Below, piece by piece: positions 1 to 8,688 of a stretch of DNA of 59,619 bases (positions are counted from its first letter, which is position 1; each line of letters begins with the position of its first letter). Location: NCBI GenBank assembly GCA_029261295.1, contig JAJDBP010000005.1, forward strand, positions 1 to 59,619. Direction: 5' to 3'. Under the pieces are notes generated by a model. That model saw only the letters and a list, made by a program, of their open reading frames with translations. It had not been told where the DNA came from and ran no database searches. A program made the translations under genes and the position numbers. The stretch is from Nitrospirales bacterium (GTDB taxonomy: Bacteria; Nitrospirota; Nitrospiria; Nitrospirales; UBA8639).

Positions 1-1
1 T

Positions 2-1024
2 TATGAACCTGGAGAGTTGTTAGGGAAACCCAGTCACCTCACATGGCACCATACGAAATCTGATGGATCTCCTTACCCCGCTGAAACATGCCCAATCTAC
101 AAGGCCTACAAAGACGGGTTGGTGCATCAGGGAGACGAGGAAGTGTTCTGGCGAAAAGATGGCACGAGCTTCCCAGCCCAATATACCAGTACGCCTATTT
201 GGGACGACCAAGGGGCACTGGCAGGTGCCGTGGTCACATTTCAGGACATCACCGAAAAGAAACGGATGGCCGCACAATTATTAGAAGAAGCGAAATTAGC
301 CGAAGTCACCCGGGTATTGGGCAACATCGGACACGATATTAAGAATATGTTGATGCCCGTATTGTCTGGAGCCGATCTGTTAAAAGATGAAATCGATGAG
401 CAATTCCCTCGACTCCTCGAGATCCATGCCCAAGGGGCTGAACTCAGTTATGCGAACAGCCAAGAACTGTTAAGGATGATTGTCACCAATGCGAAACGGA
501 TTCAAGATCGGGTTCGAGAGATTGCCGATGCCGTTAAGGGAGTGACCAGCCCTCCACATTTCACGACATGTCAGATTCACACGATTGTTGAGGGGGTCTA
601 TGAGACACTTCGTACCTATGCCAAGGAAAAAGACATTACGCTCAACACCGCCAATCTCGAGGCCCTTCCTTTATTAGAAGGAGACGAGCGACGGCTGTTT
701 AATGCGCTGTACAATCTGGTCAATAATGCGATCCCTGAGATTCCACGTGGCGGATCCGTAGCCATTCAAGGTAGCGTAGGAGAAGATGCAAAGACCATGT
801 TTTTGGCTGTCACTGACACAGGGCATGGCATGGCACCAGAAATTCGTGATCGGCTCTTTACATCTCAGGCGATTAGTACGAAAGCAACCGGGACCGGACT
901 CGGAACGAAAATCGTCAAGGATGTGATAGATCTTCACCATGGCCAGATTCGTGTGGAAAGTGAGGAAGGGAATGGGACAACCTTTCATATCCAACTACCG
1001 ATTTCACAAAAGGCTCAAATTTGA
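2..1024 (+). CDS. PAS-domain sensor histidine kinase, 5' end missing
   Basis: The reading frame is already open at base 2 and runs to a TGA at 1022-1024, so the N terminus lies outside the window; the TTG at 17 is only the first internal start codon. The visible part begins inside a PAS fold that ends in the typical VTFQDITEKKRM transition. A dimerisation/phospho-acceptor segment with an H-box (GHDIKN, His codon 332-334) follows, then a HATPase_c domain with an N-box (NLVNNAIPEI) and a G2-like box (GTGLGTKIVKD). It should autophosphorylate on that His and pass phosphate to a response regulator that is not in the window. No membrane segment is visible in the part present. The signal sensed is unknown. 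Confidence 0.9.
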   Translation, partial: YEPGELLGKPSHLTWHHTKSDGSPYPAETCPIYKAYKDGLVHQGDEEVFWRKDGTSFPAQYTSTPIWDDQGALAGAVVTFQDITEKKRMAAQLLEEAKLAEVTRVLGNIGHDIKNMLMPVLSGADLLKDEIDEQFPRLLEIHAQGAELSYANSQELLRMIVTNAKRIQDRVREIADAVKGVTSPPHFTTCQIHTIVEGVYETLRTYAKEKDITLNTANLEALPLLEGDERRLFNALYNLVNNAIPEIPRGGSVAIQGSVGEDAKTMFLAVTDTGHGMAPEIRDRLFTSQAISTKATGTGLGTKIVKDVIDLHHGQIRVESEEGNGTTFHIQLPISQKAQI

Positions 1025-1129
1025 CCAGCATGACTCCATAACCTCAGGGAAAATCTTTCTCGTTCTGGAACGAGCAACCTCATTTGCAAAACCAAAGAAT
1101 CACTTGCTACATGTATATTGGCTCTCATC

Positions 1130-2380
1130 ATGGATACGCACGACATGCATTCCACTGATGGACTCACCCGCAGACGGCTGCTACAAACAAGCCTCATTGT
1201 TGGAGGGCTGAGTGCTTTTGGTCTAAAGTCTTCCTGGGCCAGCTCTCCTCCTAGCATCGACCTTCCATTTAGTCGCGGGCATCGACCTCTTGTGGCCTTT
1301 CCCGAAAAGCGCCCACTCATGGTCATGACCACGCGGCCACCACAATTGGAAACACCGTTCTCTATTTTCGATGAAAATATCTTTACTCCCAACGACGCAT
1401 TCTTTGTCCGCTGGCATTTAGCCAATATTCCCTCCACGGTTGATCTGCACACTTTTCGCTTAACTATCCGAGGACGCGTTAAACAAACCTGGTCTTTCAG
1501 CCTGAAAGATTTACAAGAACAATTTGATCCGGTAGAAGTTGCGGCCGTGTGCCAATGCGCGGGAAACAGCCGGGGGTTTTCTGAGCCCAGAGTGGCTGGT
1601 GGACAGTGGGGACATGGAGCGATGGGCAATGCTCAATGGAAAGGAGTGCGATTACGCGATCTACTGGAAAAGGCTGGATTGGAAAAAGATGCCAAGCATA
1701 TTCGATTTGACGGATTAGATCGTCCCGTGGCCGACAGCACACCCGATTTCCTGAAATCCTTATCTCTGGATGATGTCCTTACCGACCATGTGCTCGTGGC
1801 CTACGAGATGAATGGTGAACCTCTTCCCTTTCTCAATGGTTTTCCTCTACGCCTCGTGGTTCCTGGCTGGTATGCCACCTATTGGGTGAAGATGTTGAAC
1901 GATATCGAAGTGCTTAATCAAGAAGACCGCAGTTTTTGGATGGATCCCGCTTATCGAATTCCCAATAATAGCTGTGGTTGTATAAAGCCGGGAGAGAAAG
2001 CTTCTAATAAAGTCCCCATCTCCACTATGAGAGTACGATCTTTTATTACTAATATAGTAGAGAGCGCCAACATACGGGCGGGAGCAAAAGTTCGCATTTC
2101 AGGAATTGCCTTTGACCAGGGCTATGGAATTGACCTGGTTTTGGTTTCAATAGATGATGGACAGCATTGGCAAGCTGCCAGACTAGGAAAAGATTATGGC
2201 GATTTTTCTTTCCGCCCATGGGAAACTCACGTAGCCTTAAAACCTGGGAGGTCTTACCAACTACAATCTTTAGCGATCAATCGGATTGGAGAATCACAAC
2301 AACGTGAAGCCAAATGGAACCCCAACGGATATTTACGGAATGCCGTTGATACTATTCAAGTGAGAACTGTGAGCGAATAG
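1130..2380 (+). CDS. sorA: Molybdopterin sulfite dehydrogenase, catalytic subunit
   Basis: This is a sulfite-oxidase-family molybdopterin protein of about 416 residues. The N terminus has a Tat signal (RRRLLQTS, residues 14-21, then a hydrophobic stretch and ASS), so export of the folded enzyme to the periplasm is expected. The Mo-binding core contains VCQCAGNSRG near residues 140-149; the Cys before AGNSR (about 143) corresponds to the conserved Mo ligand of the family. The C-terminal third is the dimerisation domain. I chose ATG 1130; an upstream TTG at 1118 and an ATG at 1145 are alternatives. A monohaem cytochrome gene starts 6 bases after the stop, the arrangement of SorAB sulfite:cytochrome c oxidoreductases. 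The likely reaction is sulfite to sulfate with electrons to cytochrome c. A different oxo-acceptor substrate cannot be excluded from sequence alone. Confidence 0.85.
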   Translation: MDTHDMHSTDGLTRRRLLQTSLIVGGLSAFGLKSSWASSPPSIDLPFSRGHRPLVAFPEKRPLMVMTTRPPQLETPFSIFDENIFTPNDAFFVRWHLANIPSTVDLHTFRLTIRGRVKQTWSFSLKDLQEQFDPVEVAAVCQCAGNSRGFSEPRVAGGQWGHGAMGNAQWKGVRLRDLLEKAGLEKDAKHIRFDGLDRPVADSTPDFLKSLSLDDVLTDHVLVAYEMNGEPLPFLNGFPLRLVVPGWYATYWVKMLNDIEVLNQEDRSFWMDPAYRIPNNSCGCIKPGEKASNKVPISTMRVRSFITNIVESANIRAGAKVRISGIAFDQGYGIDLVLVSIDDGQHWQAARLGKDYGDFSFRPWETHVALKPGRSYQLQSLAINRIGESQQREAKWNPNGYLRNAVDTIQVRTVSE

Positions 2381-2385
2381 ATTCT

Positions 2386-2742
2386 ATGCTAGTGAAAATT
2401 TCTAGTTTCCTTATTATAGGCATTCTTCTCGGGAGTATGGGAGCTGTCGCTTTAGCGGGAGAAAACGCTCCCTCAAATCATACCTATTCCTTTCCCACTG
2501 ATCCTTTTTCTTTTCAGCAAGGTCCAGGGCAGGAGATTGCAAACACCTATTGCGTCATTTGCCACTCTGCCGAATACATTTACATGCAACCCGAACATTC
2601 GGAAAAGAAGTGGCAAGCCATTATCACAAAGATGAAACATGTATTTGGGTGCCCCATACCTGAAGAACAGATCTTGTCCTTGGCCACGTATCTTTTTCAA
2701 CAAAATTCCATTTCTCTTATTTTCCCTACTCCTTCTCGATAA
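2386..2742 (+). CDS. sorB: Monohaem cytochrome c subunit of sulfite dehydrogenase
   Basis: A 118-residue protein with an N-terminal signal peptide (hydrophobic residues 5-22, then ALAGE) and one haem c attachment motif, CVICH. The single Met after it in YMQPEH and those further on are candidate axial ligands. It starts five bases after the sorA stop, so the two are almost certainly cotranscribed. In the SorAB family this subunit takes electrons from the molybdenum centre and hands them to the respiratory chain. The C-terminal tail after the cytochrome fold is short and hydrophobic. The partner assignment rests on gene order and size rather than on a close match I can verify. Confidence 0.82.
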   Translation: MLVKISSFLIIGILLGSMGAVALAGENAPSNHTYSFPTDPFSFQQGPGQEIANTYCVICHSAEYIYMQPEHSEKKWQAIITKMKHVFGCPIPEEQILSLATYLFQQNSISLIFPTPSR

Positions 2743-2849
2743 TCTTCTTCTATACCTTGTGGCTTGTGTCCTGTACTACCTTCCCCCTACAATATTCCTG
2801 TCTATCCCCCCTCCTCTTTTTTAACTTATATTCATATTAGGAGGTCTTT

Positions 2850-3095
2850 ATGAAGAACGTATACGCAACATTAATTATTGGGTTTTCCATGTTTGGGATG
2901 ACCGCTTGCGGAAGTACGGGAGGCAATGTGGGGCTCGGAGTTCTTGGTGGAGCTGCAGCTGGCGCCGGGGGGTATGAGCTACATTTGAATAACCAAAAAA
3001 ATCAAGTTGAAGAAGATTTTAAAGATAAAAAAATTGATCAAAGAGAACGAGATATCCGTCTTGATCAAATTAAACGAGATTCCCTGCTACAATAG
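2850..3095 (+). CDS. Small glycine-rich lipoprotein
   Basis: An 81-residue protein preceded by a strong ribosome binding site (aggagg about 6 bases before ATG). The N terminus is a lipoprotein signal peptide with a lipobox-like TAC (Cys near residue 20). A glycine-rich hydrophobic stretch follows (GLGVLGGAAAGAGG, glycine-zipper-like), then a highly charged C terminus rich in Lys, Asp and Glu that probably forms a helix. It is probably an envelope lipoprotein. I do not recognise a specific family. Codirectional with sorAB but 107 bases downstream, so it may have its own promoter. Confidence 0.75.
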   Translation: MKNVYATLIIGFSMFGMTACGSTGGNVGLGVLGGAAAGAGGYELHLNNQKNQVEEDFKDKKIDQRERDIRLDQIKRDSLLQ

Positions 3096-3127
3096 AAATC
3101 CCATAGACTAATTTTCATACCATAACA

Positions 3128-3164
3128 GTCCGAAGAAAAGGAGAACTTCTTCTTTTCTTCGGAC
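3128..3164 (+). terminator. 13-bp hairpin after the lipoprotein gene
   Basis: A perfect inverted repeat: 3128-3140 (gtccgaagaaaag) pairs with 3152-3164 across an 11-base loop, 33 bases after the lipoprotein stop. No clean U-tract follows, so it may act as an mRNA 3'-end stabiliser or a weak terminator. Confidence 0.6.
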
Positions 3165-3323
3165 AAAGTTTGATGGCACTCATAAATCTTCCTTTATTCA
3201 ATCAATAGCTCATCTCTTTCCTCCCACTATTTCCAATGAATTTTACGAGACCTTGAACAACATACCTCACCTTAACCATAACTATTTTTTCTTCAATTCT
3301 CACTTAGGCCCCCTTCTCTACTG

Positions 3324-4112
3324 ATGGACTTTGATTTGGTATTAGCCTTGCTGTCTGGAGGCGTGATCGGGCTGTTGCTTGGCGCAACCGGAGGAGGAGG
3401 ATCTCTGGTCGCTATCCCACTCTTGGTCTATGTCGTTGGGATTCCTGTTCAAAATGCCAGCGCCATGTCCCTGATCGTTGTCGGCTATTCCGCTCTTTTT
3501 GGAGCATGGCAGGAAGGACGTCAAAAACGAGTCCATGTTCCTACGGCTCTGGTCTTTAGTTTAACTGGAATGTTTGGCGCCTGGATTGGCGCACAGGGGC
3601 ATCAATTGGTCTCAGAAACTATTGTGTTGTTCCTGTTCGGAAACTTACTGTTGTTTATGAGCTTGTGGACGTTTTGGCAGCCTCAGAAAGATAAAAGCCA
3701 CGAGGGACACACAGGTTGCGCGGATCAATTCTCCTGGCCTTGCGCGTTTAAGGCCTCAGCGATTGGATGGGGTGTTGGGTTGCTCACCGGGTTTTTTGGA
3801 ATTGGTGGAGGGTTTCTCATTGTGCCAGCACTGATGGTGCTTTTGGGTTTTCCCATCCGCCTTTCTATGGGGACTTCATTTTTGATTATTGCCCTCATTT
3901 CTATTGGAGGAGTCATTGGACATTTAAATCTGGCATCCCTAGATATTTTTTTAACGGGGTTGGTATTAGTCGGGAGTGTACTAGGGCTAGTTTTTGGATC
4001 AAAAATAACTCGTAAAATTTCCTCCCATCATTTGAGACGGTGTGTGGCAATTTTAATTGGCGCCATCGGGTTGGGGTTAATACTGGACAATGGCTGGCAT
4101 CTTATTTTTTAA
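3324..4112 (+). CDS. TauE/SafE-family sulfite or anion exporter
   Basis: A 262-residue integral membrane protein with about eight predicted helices in two homologous halves. Each half carries a glycine-rich helix motif (GATGGGGSLVAIPLL near residue 22 and GFFGIGGGFLIVPAL near residue 157), the hallmark of the TauE/SafE family. A short Cys/His-containing cytoplasmic loop (about residues 122-138) separates the halves. Family members export sulfite, sulfoacetate or related anions. Lying about 580 bases after sorAB, on the same strand, it could relieve sulfite stress or move the substrate to the periplasmic enzyme. The start ATG at 3324 fits the first helix. The substrate is inferred from context only. 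Confidence 0.85.
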   Translation: MDFDLVLALLSGGVIGLLLGATGGGGSLVAIPLLVYVVGIPVQNASAMSLIVVGYSALFGAWQEGRQKRVHVPTALVFSLTGMFGAWIGAQGHQLVSETIVLFLFGNLLLFMSLWTFWQPQKDKSHEGHTGCADQFSWPCAFKASAIGWGVGLLTGFFGIGGGFLIVPALMVLLGFPIRLSMGTSFLIIALISIGGVIGHLNLASLDIFLTGLVLVGSVLGLVFGSKITRKISSHHLRRCVAILIGAIGLGLILDNGWHLIF

Positions 4113-4248
4113 GACATGGGGTAACGAAAACTCCCCACATGCGCTTCCTTTCATTCTCCCGACACGAAGTTGAGATAATGTGAATGTTGAAGGATGATGA
4201 TCTCCAAGGACAACTAAACCCCCAGACTCGTTAAACATCAAAGGCCTT

Positions 4249-4370
4249 GGGTCTGTTCAAATAAGTTCGTCCAGCAAGGCCGCAGTCATTTTCTCGCGCG
4301 GAGCGTACACTTCGTACGTGAGCAGGGGAAAATGGCGAGAACGCCGCTGGGGACTTTTTTCAACAGACCC
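4249..4370. repeat. 122-bp imperfect palindrome, MITE/REP-like
   Basis: The ends are perfect inverted repeats (gggtctgtt at 4249-4257, aacagaccc at 4362-4370). Inside are nested complementary blocks: ccagc against gctgg, cattttc against gaaaatg, and a central cgtac-acttc-gtacg hairpin. It fills the gap between the convergent exporter and antiporter genes, so it could also serve as a bidirectional transcription barrier. Such nested symmetry with terminal inverted repeats is typical of dispersed non-coding repeats. No second copy is in this window. Confidence 0.75.
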
Positions 4371-4379
4371 ACAATCGCA

Positions 4380-6104
4380 CTATGGAATATTTGGACCCGG
4401 TTTACTCTCTACCCTCACCTGATTCGTTCGTTCATAATAGTCCTTTCGTAAGTCATCCAGCGCCACCTCAACATCGGAAGCTTCAACTTCCATATGAAGC
4501 AATGCTTCTCGCGCAAGTTCTGCGCTAGCCTCTAGGGTCTCTGAAACGGTGAAGTGAGCCCCAAGGGCTTTAAGAGCCTGGCACCTCATCATGTCATGCC
4601 CGCGCACAAAAATCGGAATAGCTGGATAGGCCGCATGAAGAGAGGATACCACTCGCTCAGTGACCTCAGGACTATCAATGGCCACAATCACAAGGGGGGC
4701 ATCTGCAACCCCAGCCACCCTAAAAATTTCGGCACGTTTCAGATCTCCGAAATACACCGGTTTCCCTTCTGCGCGTGCGCGATCCACCAGATCGGCACGA
4801 CCATCAATGGCCACATACGGCACCTTCATAGACTCCAAAATAAAGCCGACCTTACGGCCCATTCGCCCAAAACCAATAAGAAGGACGGGCTTGGCATCTT
4901 GCTCCGTCCTACCAATTTCAAATTCGGGAATAGTCGTGCTCCCTTCACGAGCAGAGGAAAATATCCGGAAAGCGGCTTTCTCTAGCGCTGGGGTGGCCAG
5001 CATACTCAGTAGGACAATAATCAGAAGATGTTGGAATAATGTTGCATCTAAAATCCCCACGCCTTTTGCTAAAGCGAACAGCACCAAGGCGAATTCACCA
5101 CTTTGAGCCAAGAGTAAGGCGATCGAAATCGATGTCGTATTCTGTATGCCAAACAGACGTGACAAAGGCCAGAGAGTGAGAAACTTCCCAGCAAGTAAGA
5201 CCACCACAACACCTAAAAGGACAAGAGGGTCGGCAAAAAAGAGGGTGAGATTTAAGGACATGCCCATGGACATAAAAAACAGCCCAAGCAACAAACCACG
5301 AAAGGGTTGAATTTCGGCGATAATCTGGTGGCGATAGGAGGAATCAGCAATCAAGAGGCCAGCAGTAAATGCCCCCATCGCCATGGAGAGGCCAATACGT
5401 TCCATAACTTGCGCTGAGCCTAAGACCAACAGTAACGCCGATGCGGTAAATATTTCTGGAGAACTAAACCGGGCCAGTCTATTCAGGATGGGGTTCAAAA
5501 TATATCGGGCTGCCATAATGATGAGGACGAGAATGATGAGTGCCTCGGCGAATGCCAAAAAAACATCTTCGGCGATGGTTAACTCCGGGGTGGCCATCAA
5601 AGACACAAAAGCCAAAAGTGGAACAACCGCCAGATCTTGTAACAGTAAGACGGCCACAGCGGGTCTTCCGTATTCTGAAGAAAGCATCTTCTTTTCCGTT
5701 AACAATTGAAGCACAAACGCCGTTGAAGACAGGGCTAACGCCGCTCCAATTAACAACGAAATTCCCCACGAAGTATGAAGGGTGGCATGGACAATAAACG
5801 TGATGATCCCTCCGGTGATGAAAACCTGAAGCGATCCAAGCCCTAACACCAACCCCTTCATCTTCCAAAGACGAGAGGGATTAATTTCAATCCCAATCAC
5901 AAACAACAGAAGAACAACGCCCAACTCCGCAAGGTGCGCAATCTCATCATAATTCTCGATAAATCCCAGCCCCGATGGCCCTAAGACAATCCCCGCCACC
6001 AAAAACCCCGGGATCGCCCCGAGACCTAAGGCTTGAAACAACGGGACCGCAATCACCGCCGCAGCTAACAGCACAATCGTATCCGTCAAATATTCCGTAT
6101 TCAC
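4380..6104 (-). CDS. Kef-type monovalent cation/proton antiporter (CPA2) with TrkA-N domain
   Basis: A 574-residue protein with about 12 membrane helices (residues 1-380) of the CPA2 sodium/potassium-proton exchanger fold. It shows family stretches such as GFLVAGIVLGPSGLG and LLLFVIGIE near the N terminus. A cytoplasmic Rossmann-type TrkA-N (RCK) domain follows from about residue 412, with the nucleotide-binding glycines in GFGRMGRKVG. This matches KefB/KefC-like K+ efflux systems controlled by nucleotide or glutathione adduct binding. The start codon is GTG at 6104-6102. The gene converges with the TauE-like gene across the palindromic repeat. Ion specificity cannot be read from the sequence, so no symbol is given. 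Confidence 0.88.
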   Translation of the reverse strand: MNTEYLTDTIVLLAAAVIAVPLFQALGLGAIPGFLVAGIVLGPSGLGFIENYDEIAHLAELGVVLLLFVIGIEINPSRLWKMKGLVLGLGSLQVFITGGIITFIVHATLHTSWGISLLIGAALALSSTAFVLQLLTEKKMLSSEYGRPAVAVLLLQDLAVVPLLAFVSLMATPELTIAEDVFLAFAEALIILVLIIMAARYILNPILNRLARFSSPEIFTASALLLVLGSAQVMERIGLSMAMGAFTAGLLIADSSYRHQIIAEIQPFRGLLLGLFFMSMGMSLNLTLFFADPLVLLGVVVVLLAGKFLTLWPLSRLFGIQNTTSISIALLLAQSGEFALVLFALAKGVGILDATLFQHLLIIVLLSMLATPALEKAAFRIFSSAREGSTTIPEFEIGRTEQDAKPVLLIGFGRMGRKVGFILESMKVPYVAIDGRADLVDRARAEGKPVYFGDLKRAEIFRVAGVADAPLVIVAIDSPEVTERVVSSLHAAYPAIPIFVRGHDMMRCQALKALGAHFTVSETLEASAELAREALLHMEVEASDVEVALDDLRKDYYERTNQVRVESKPGPNIP

Positions 6105-6378
6105 AAACAGATTCTCATCTATTACCTATCCAAAGACAAGAGAAACCTTCTGACCTGAACGTGGACGCATCCAACTAATAGCTGTCGTGCAATTAGGGTT
6201 GTACTCACGGCTTGTGAGGTCAAGCCATTCATGAGGAAGGGTATTAAAGGGTGGTTATTCCCTCAATTTGCGGGAGAGCCCGGAGTTTTTGCATTCGGAA
6301 AAAGCAAGGTTTTCGGTAACGAAGGGAGGAATTTCTTAAGCCTTAAAGTAAACCTCCTAAACAATACTCTTCTTGTGT

Positions 6379-7929
6379 CTACTCACTTCCCTTTCGAAAT
6401 CGTCGACGTACCGCAAGAATAAAAAGACCAAAAATAGTGAAAAAGGTTAGCGATTGAAAAACTCCTAAAACTGCTAGAGCTCCTGTCTTGGCTTCAATGA
6501 TTCCTTTCTGCCCAAATTGCGAAAAGGGATAAACAATATTTTGAACCGTATATAAAATCCCAGTATTTATACCCTTTGCCCATTCAATAGAGGCTCCTTG
6601 GTGAAGAATAATATCTACAGGATAATTAGCATAAATACATGAAAATATTGCCATCAGCCCTACCAAAACGAAAAGAGCTTGAAAGGGGCCTTGTCCGTAA
6701 CGACTTATACAAAAATATAAATAAGAGATAATCCCTAAAAAAATGGAACGGGGATGGGAAATATATAGCCAGGCAAGAGTACGCATCTCACAATAGTGGA
6801 ATATATTTTCCTCTTCTCTGGCATGAATCCTGGCACATTCCCTTTTTAGGATCCGATAATTTTGATAGTCATCTTCAGTAGCAAATCCAGCAAACTGTGC
6901 TTTTCTGATTTTGGTATTAGGATGAAGCCCTCCTTCCCTAAAATGCGGTGCCTGTGCAAAATAGGCTTTTGTAAAATCCATAACCACTGGTTGGGAATTT
7001 CCAAAAAATTCTGTTTTGCCATTGAAACATGCTTCCTTAAATTCCATTTTCGCCTTATTAGCAGATCTGAAATCAGCAAACTTCCCAAAGGATGTCCCAT
7101 TGAACTTGGCAATGCCATAAAAAGAACATCCTCCGAAGGATGCAGTTTCAAAGAATTTTGCTTTTGAAAATTCAACATTATTCAAAGTTGCTTCAAATAC
7201 AGCAGAACTTTTGAAGTCTCCCTCCTCAAAGATGTATTGATTCTCTTTCCCCCCAGCCTCCTGACCAAAATTCCTTGGATGGAAAAGTAACTTCTTTTCA
7301 AAACAGGCATTTGAAAAGTCCGCAATGGCTGGGGGAGGGAAACCAATTCGAATGAAATTTGTGTCTCCCAAAAATTTTGCATGACGAAAATGAGCATCTC
7401 CTTGAAAAATGGCATTTTGAAGGATTAAATCTTTCTCAAATTTAGTCCAACTAAAATCAGCTACTAAAAAATTTTCCTTCCCAGTCAAATCCCTCTGGGG
7501 AAAAACGGCTGCATTAAGATTTAATGTTTTATAGAAATGAGAATGAGAAAAATCTGCTTTATCGGCAAAAATGGCTTCTGAAAAGTCCACAGATCCTTTT
7601 ATTACTTTTCCCTTCAATTCAACTTCTCGCTTAAACTCACTTTTTTTAAAAGAGATTCCATAATCAAAATTTGGGAAACTTAGCTTTTCTTTAAACACCA
7701 AAAATGAACAATCTACAAGCAAAATGTTTTGATCGATTTGAACTCCAGATTTTTGAACTAATTCATCAATGCCCATAAGCAATTCGTGGAACCCGTTCGG
7801 AGAAACCTCTTTTACGATAATTTGCTCATAAACAATGTCAGCTCCATTTTCATTCCTGGCTCTAGACCATTGTTCCCGTAGTTGTTGGACAAAATCTCGA
7901 CACTTCTCCAAAAGCTCATCATTTTTCAT
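6379..7929 (-). CDS. Pentapeptide-repeat protein with C-terminal membrane domain
   Basis: A protein of about 516 residues. After an N-terminal helical region, residues about 90-370 hold many imperfect pentapeptide-type repeats centred on Phe (for example ADFSHSHF, FSKAKF, ADFRSA, MDFTKAYF), which should form a right-handed quadrilateral beta helix. The C-terminal 130 residues have about three hydrophobic helices and end in RRRFRK, so the protein is anchored in the membrane. The arrangement resembles pentapeptide proteins fused to ion-channel-like pores, but no selectivity filter is visible. I chose ATG at 7929 because AGGAAA precedes it; a TTG at 7965 is less likely. The gene is clearly more AT-rich than its neighbours, which suggests transfer. 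Function unknown. Confidence 0.75.
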   Translation of the reverse strand: MKNDELLEKCRDFVQQLREQWSRARNENGADIVYEQIIVKEVSPNGFHELLMGIDELVQKSGVQIDQNILLVDCSFLVFKEKLSFPNFDYGISFKKSEFKREVELKGKVIKGSVDFSEAIFADKADFSHSHFYKTLNLNAAVFPQRDLTGKENFLVADFSWTKFEKDLILQNAIFQGDAHFRHAKFLGDTNFIRIGFPPPAIADFSNACFEKKLLFHPRNFGQEAGGKENQYIFEEGDFKSSAVFEATLNNVEFSKAKFFETASFGGCSFYGIAKFNGTSFGKFADFRSANKAKMEFKEACFNGKTEFFGNSQPVVMDFTKAYFAQAPHFREGGLHPNTKIRKAQFAGFATEDDYQNYRILKRECARIHAREEENIFHYCEMRTLAWLYISHPRSIFLGIISYLYFCISRYGQGPFQALFVLVGLMAIFSCIYANYPVDIILHQGASIEWAKGINTGILYTVQNIVYPFSQFGQKGIIEAKTGALAVLGVFQSLTFFTIFGLFILAVRRRFRKGSE

Positions 7930-8189
7930 TTCAAGTTTCCTAGCACCATTGATAAAAAGGCTCAATTAATCTTCACATAAACTAAGTGGCACAATACAAA
8001 ATCTGAAGAATAAATGGAATCTGGGGCTTGTGGGAAATGAATGAAACGGAATGTACGCGAGGTGGGCACAATTCTTTAATCCTCAATCCTACGGGCAAGG
8101 ATACAAAACCCAACCCCCAGAAACAGGTTTATAACAGGTTTTATAGAAAAGAAGGTCCTGGCAAGAACGACCTAAGTCGTTAATTTAAT

Positions 8190-8245
<56 letters not shown>

Positions 8246-8303
8246 TTATTTCAATACATATTTTTTGAATATTATATTATGAATGCGGACGCTCGTCTTG
8301 AAC

Positions 8304-8514
8304 GGGATGGAATTGTACTTTCCATCCCATAATCCGACGCCTGCTGTTCGGCCTCGTGGCGGACGCTCTAATCAACAGCGGGCCTTGTCTGAGTGGAACG
8401 AGTTGGCCCGTTCCTGATTTGCGTCCACCTCTTATTGAAGCCGAACTGGGCGTCAATGGTTTTGGGGCCTTTTGCCGAAACAAAAGGGCCTCGGCTGCCG
8501 GGCCGAAACCCGGC
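8304..8514. repeat. Dispersed structured repeat, copy A
   Basis: The same sequence recurs in inverted orientation at 59107-59293, and in shortened form at 10269-10297. Shared blocks include tccgacgcctgctgttcgg, ggacgctc-aatcaa and agccgaactgggcgtcaatgg. Two adjacent hairpins close the element: 8466-8490 with loop ccgaaa, and 8497-8514 (gccggg/cccggc) with loop ccgaaa. The first stem differs almost completely from the other copy yet still pairs. An extra hairpin (gggatggaa/ttccatccc, 8304-8328) lies at the left edge. It sits between two tRNA-Lys remnants. Open frames crossing it look like by-products of the repeat rather than genes. Confidence 0.8.
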
Positions 8515-8584
8515 AACTCCCAAGAAGACCAAAAATGTTCGATTGAAATATATAGAGTGGGATTTAAATGGATGGCCTATGGCC

Positions 8585-8635
8585 TGGGGGAATGTACAGG
8601 GATTGAACCTGTGCCCTACTGATTAAGAGCTGGTT
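8585..8635 (-). pseudogene. Second, degenerate 3' part of a tRNA-Lys(CTT) gene
   Basis: On the minus strand the sequence has a perfect T arm (acagg, loop ttcaatc, cctgt), an acceptor 3' strand ACATTCC with discriminator C and CCA, and an anticodon loop with CTT. The anticodon stem is no longer paired (ACCAG against TCAGT), and everything 5' of it is missing. Its acceptor strand differs from the fragment at 8190-8244, so it derives from a different tRNA gene or a foreign copy rather than from duplication of that fragment. Confidence 0.75.
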
Positions 8636-8688
8636 GTTTTTTCTCGATCGACAATGCGGCGACATTGTTCGAATATCGCTTCTCGCTT

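Noticed and set aside
1015-1629. 204-codon minus-strand frame over the start of sorA
   Set aside because: It overlaps the strongly supported sorA on the other strand, and its product is Arg/Ser-rich with no domain.
4554-5106. Two long plus-strand frames antisense to the Kef-type antiporter
   Set aside because: The antiporter is complete and family-conserved; the antisense products are basic and without motifs.
8277-8622. Open frames across repeat copy A, one reading into the tRNA remnant
   Set aside because: They coincide with the dispersed repeat and a tRNA fragment; similarity to the other copy is explained by the DNA repeat.
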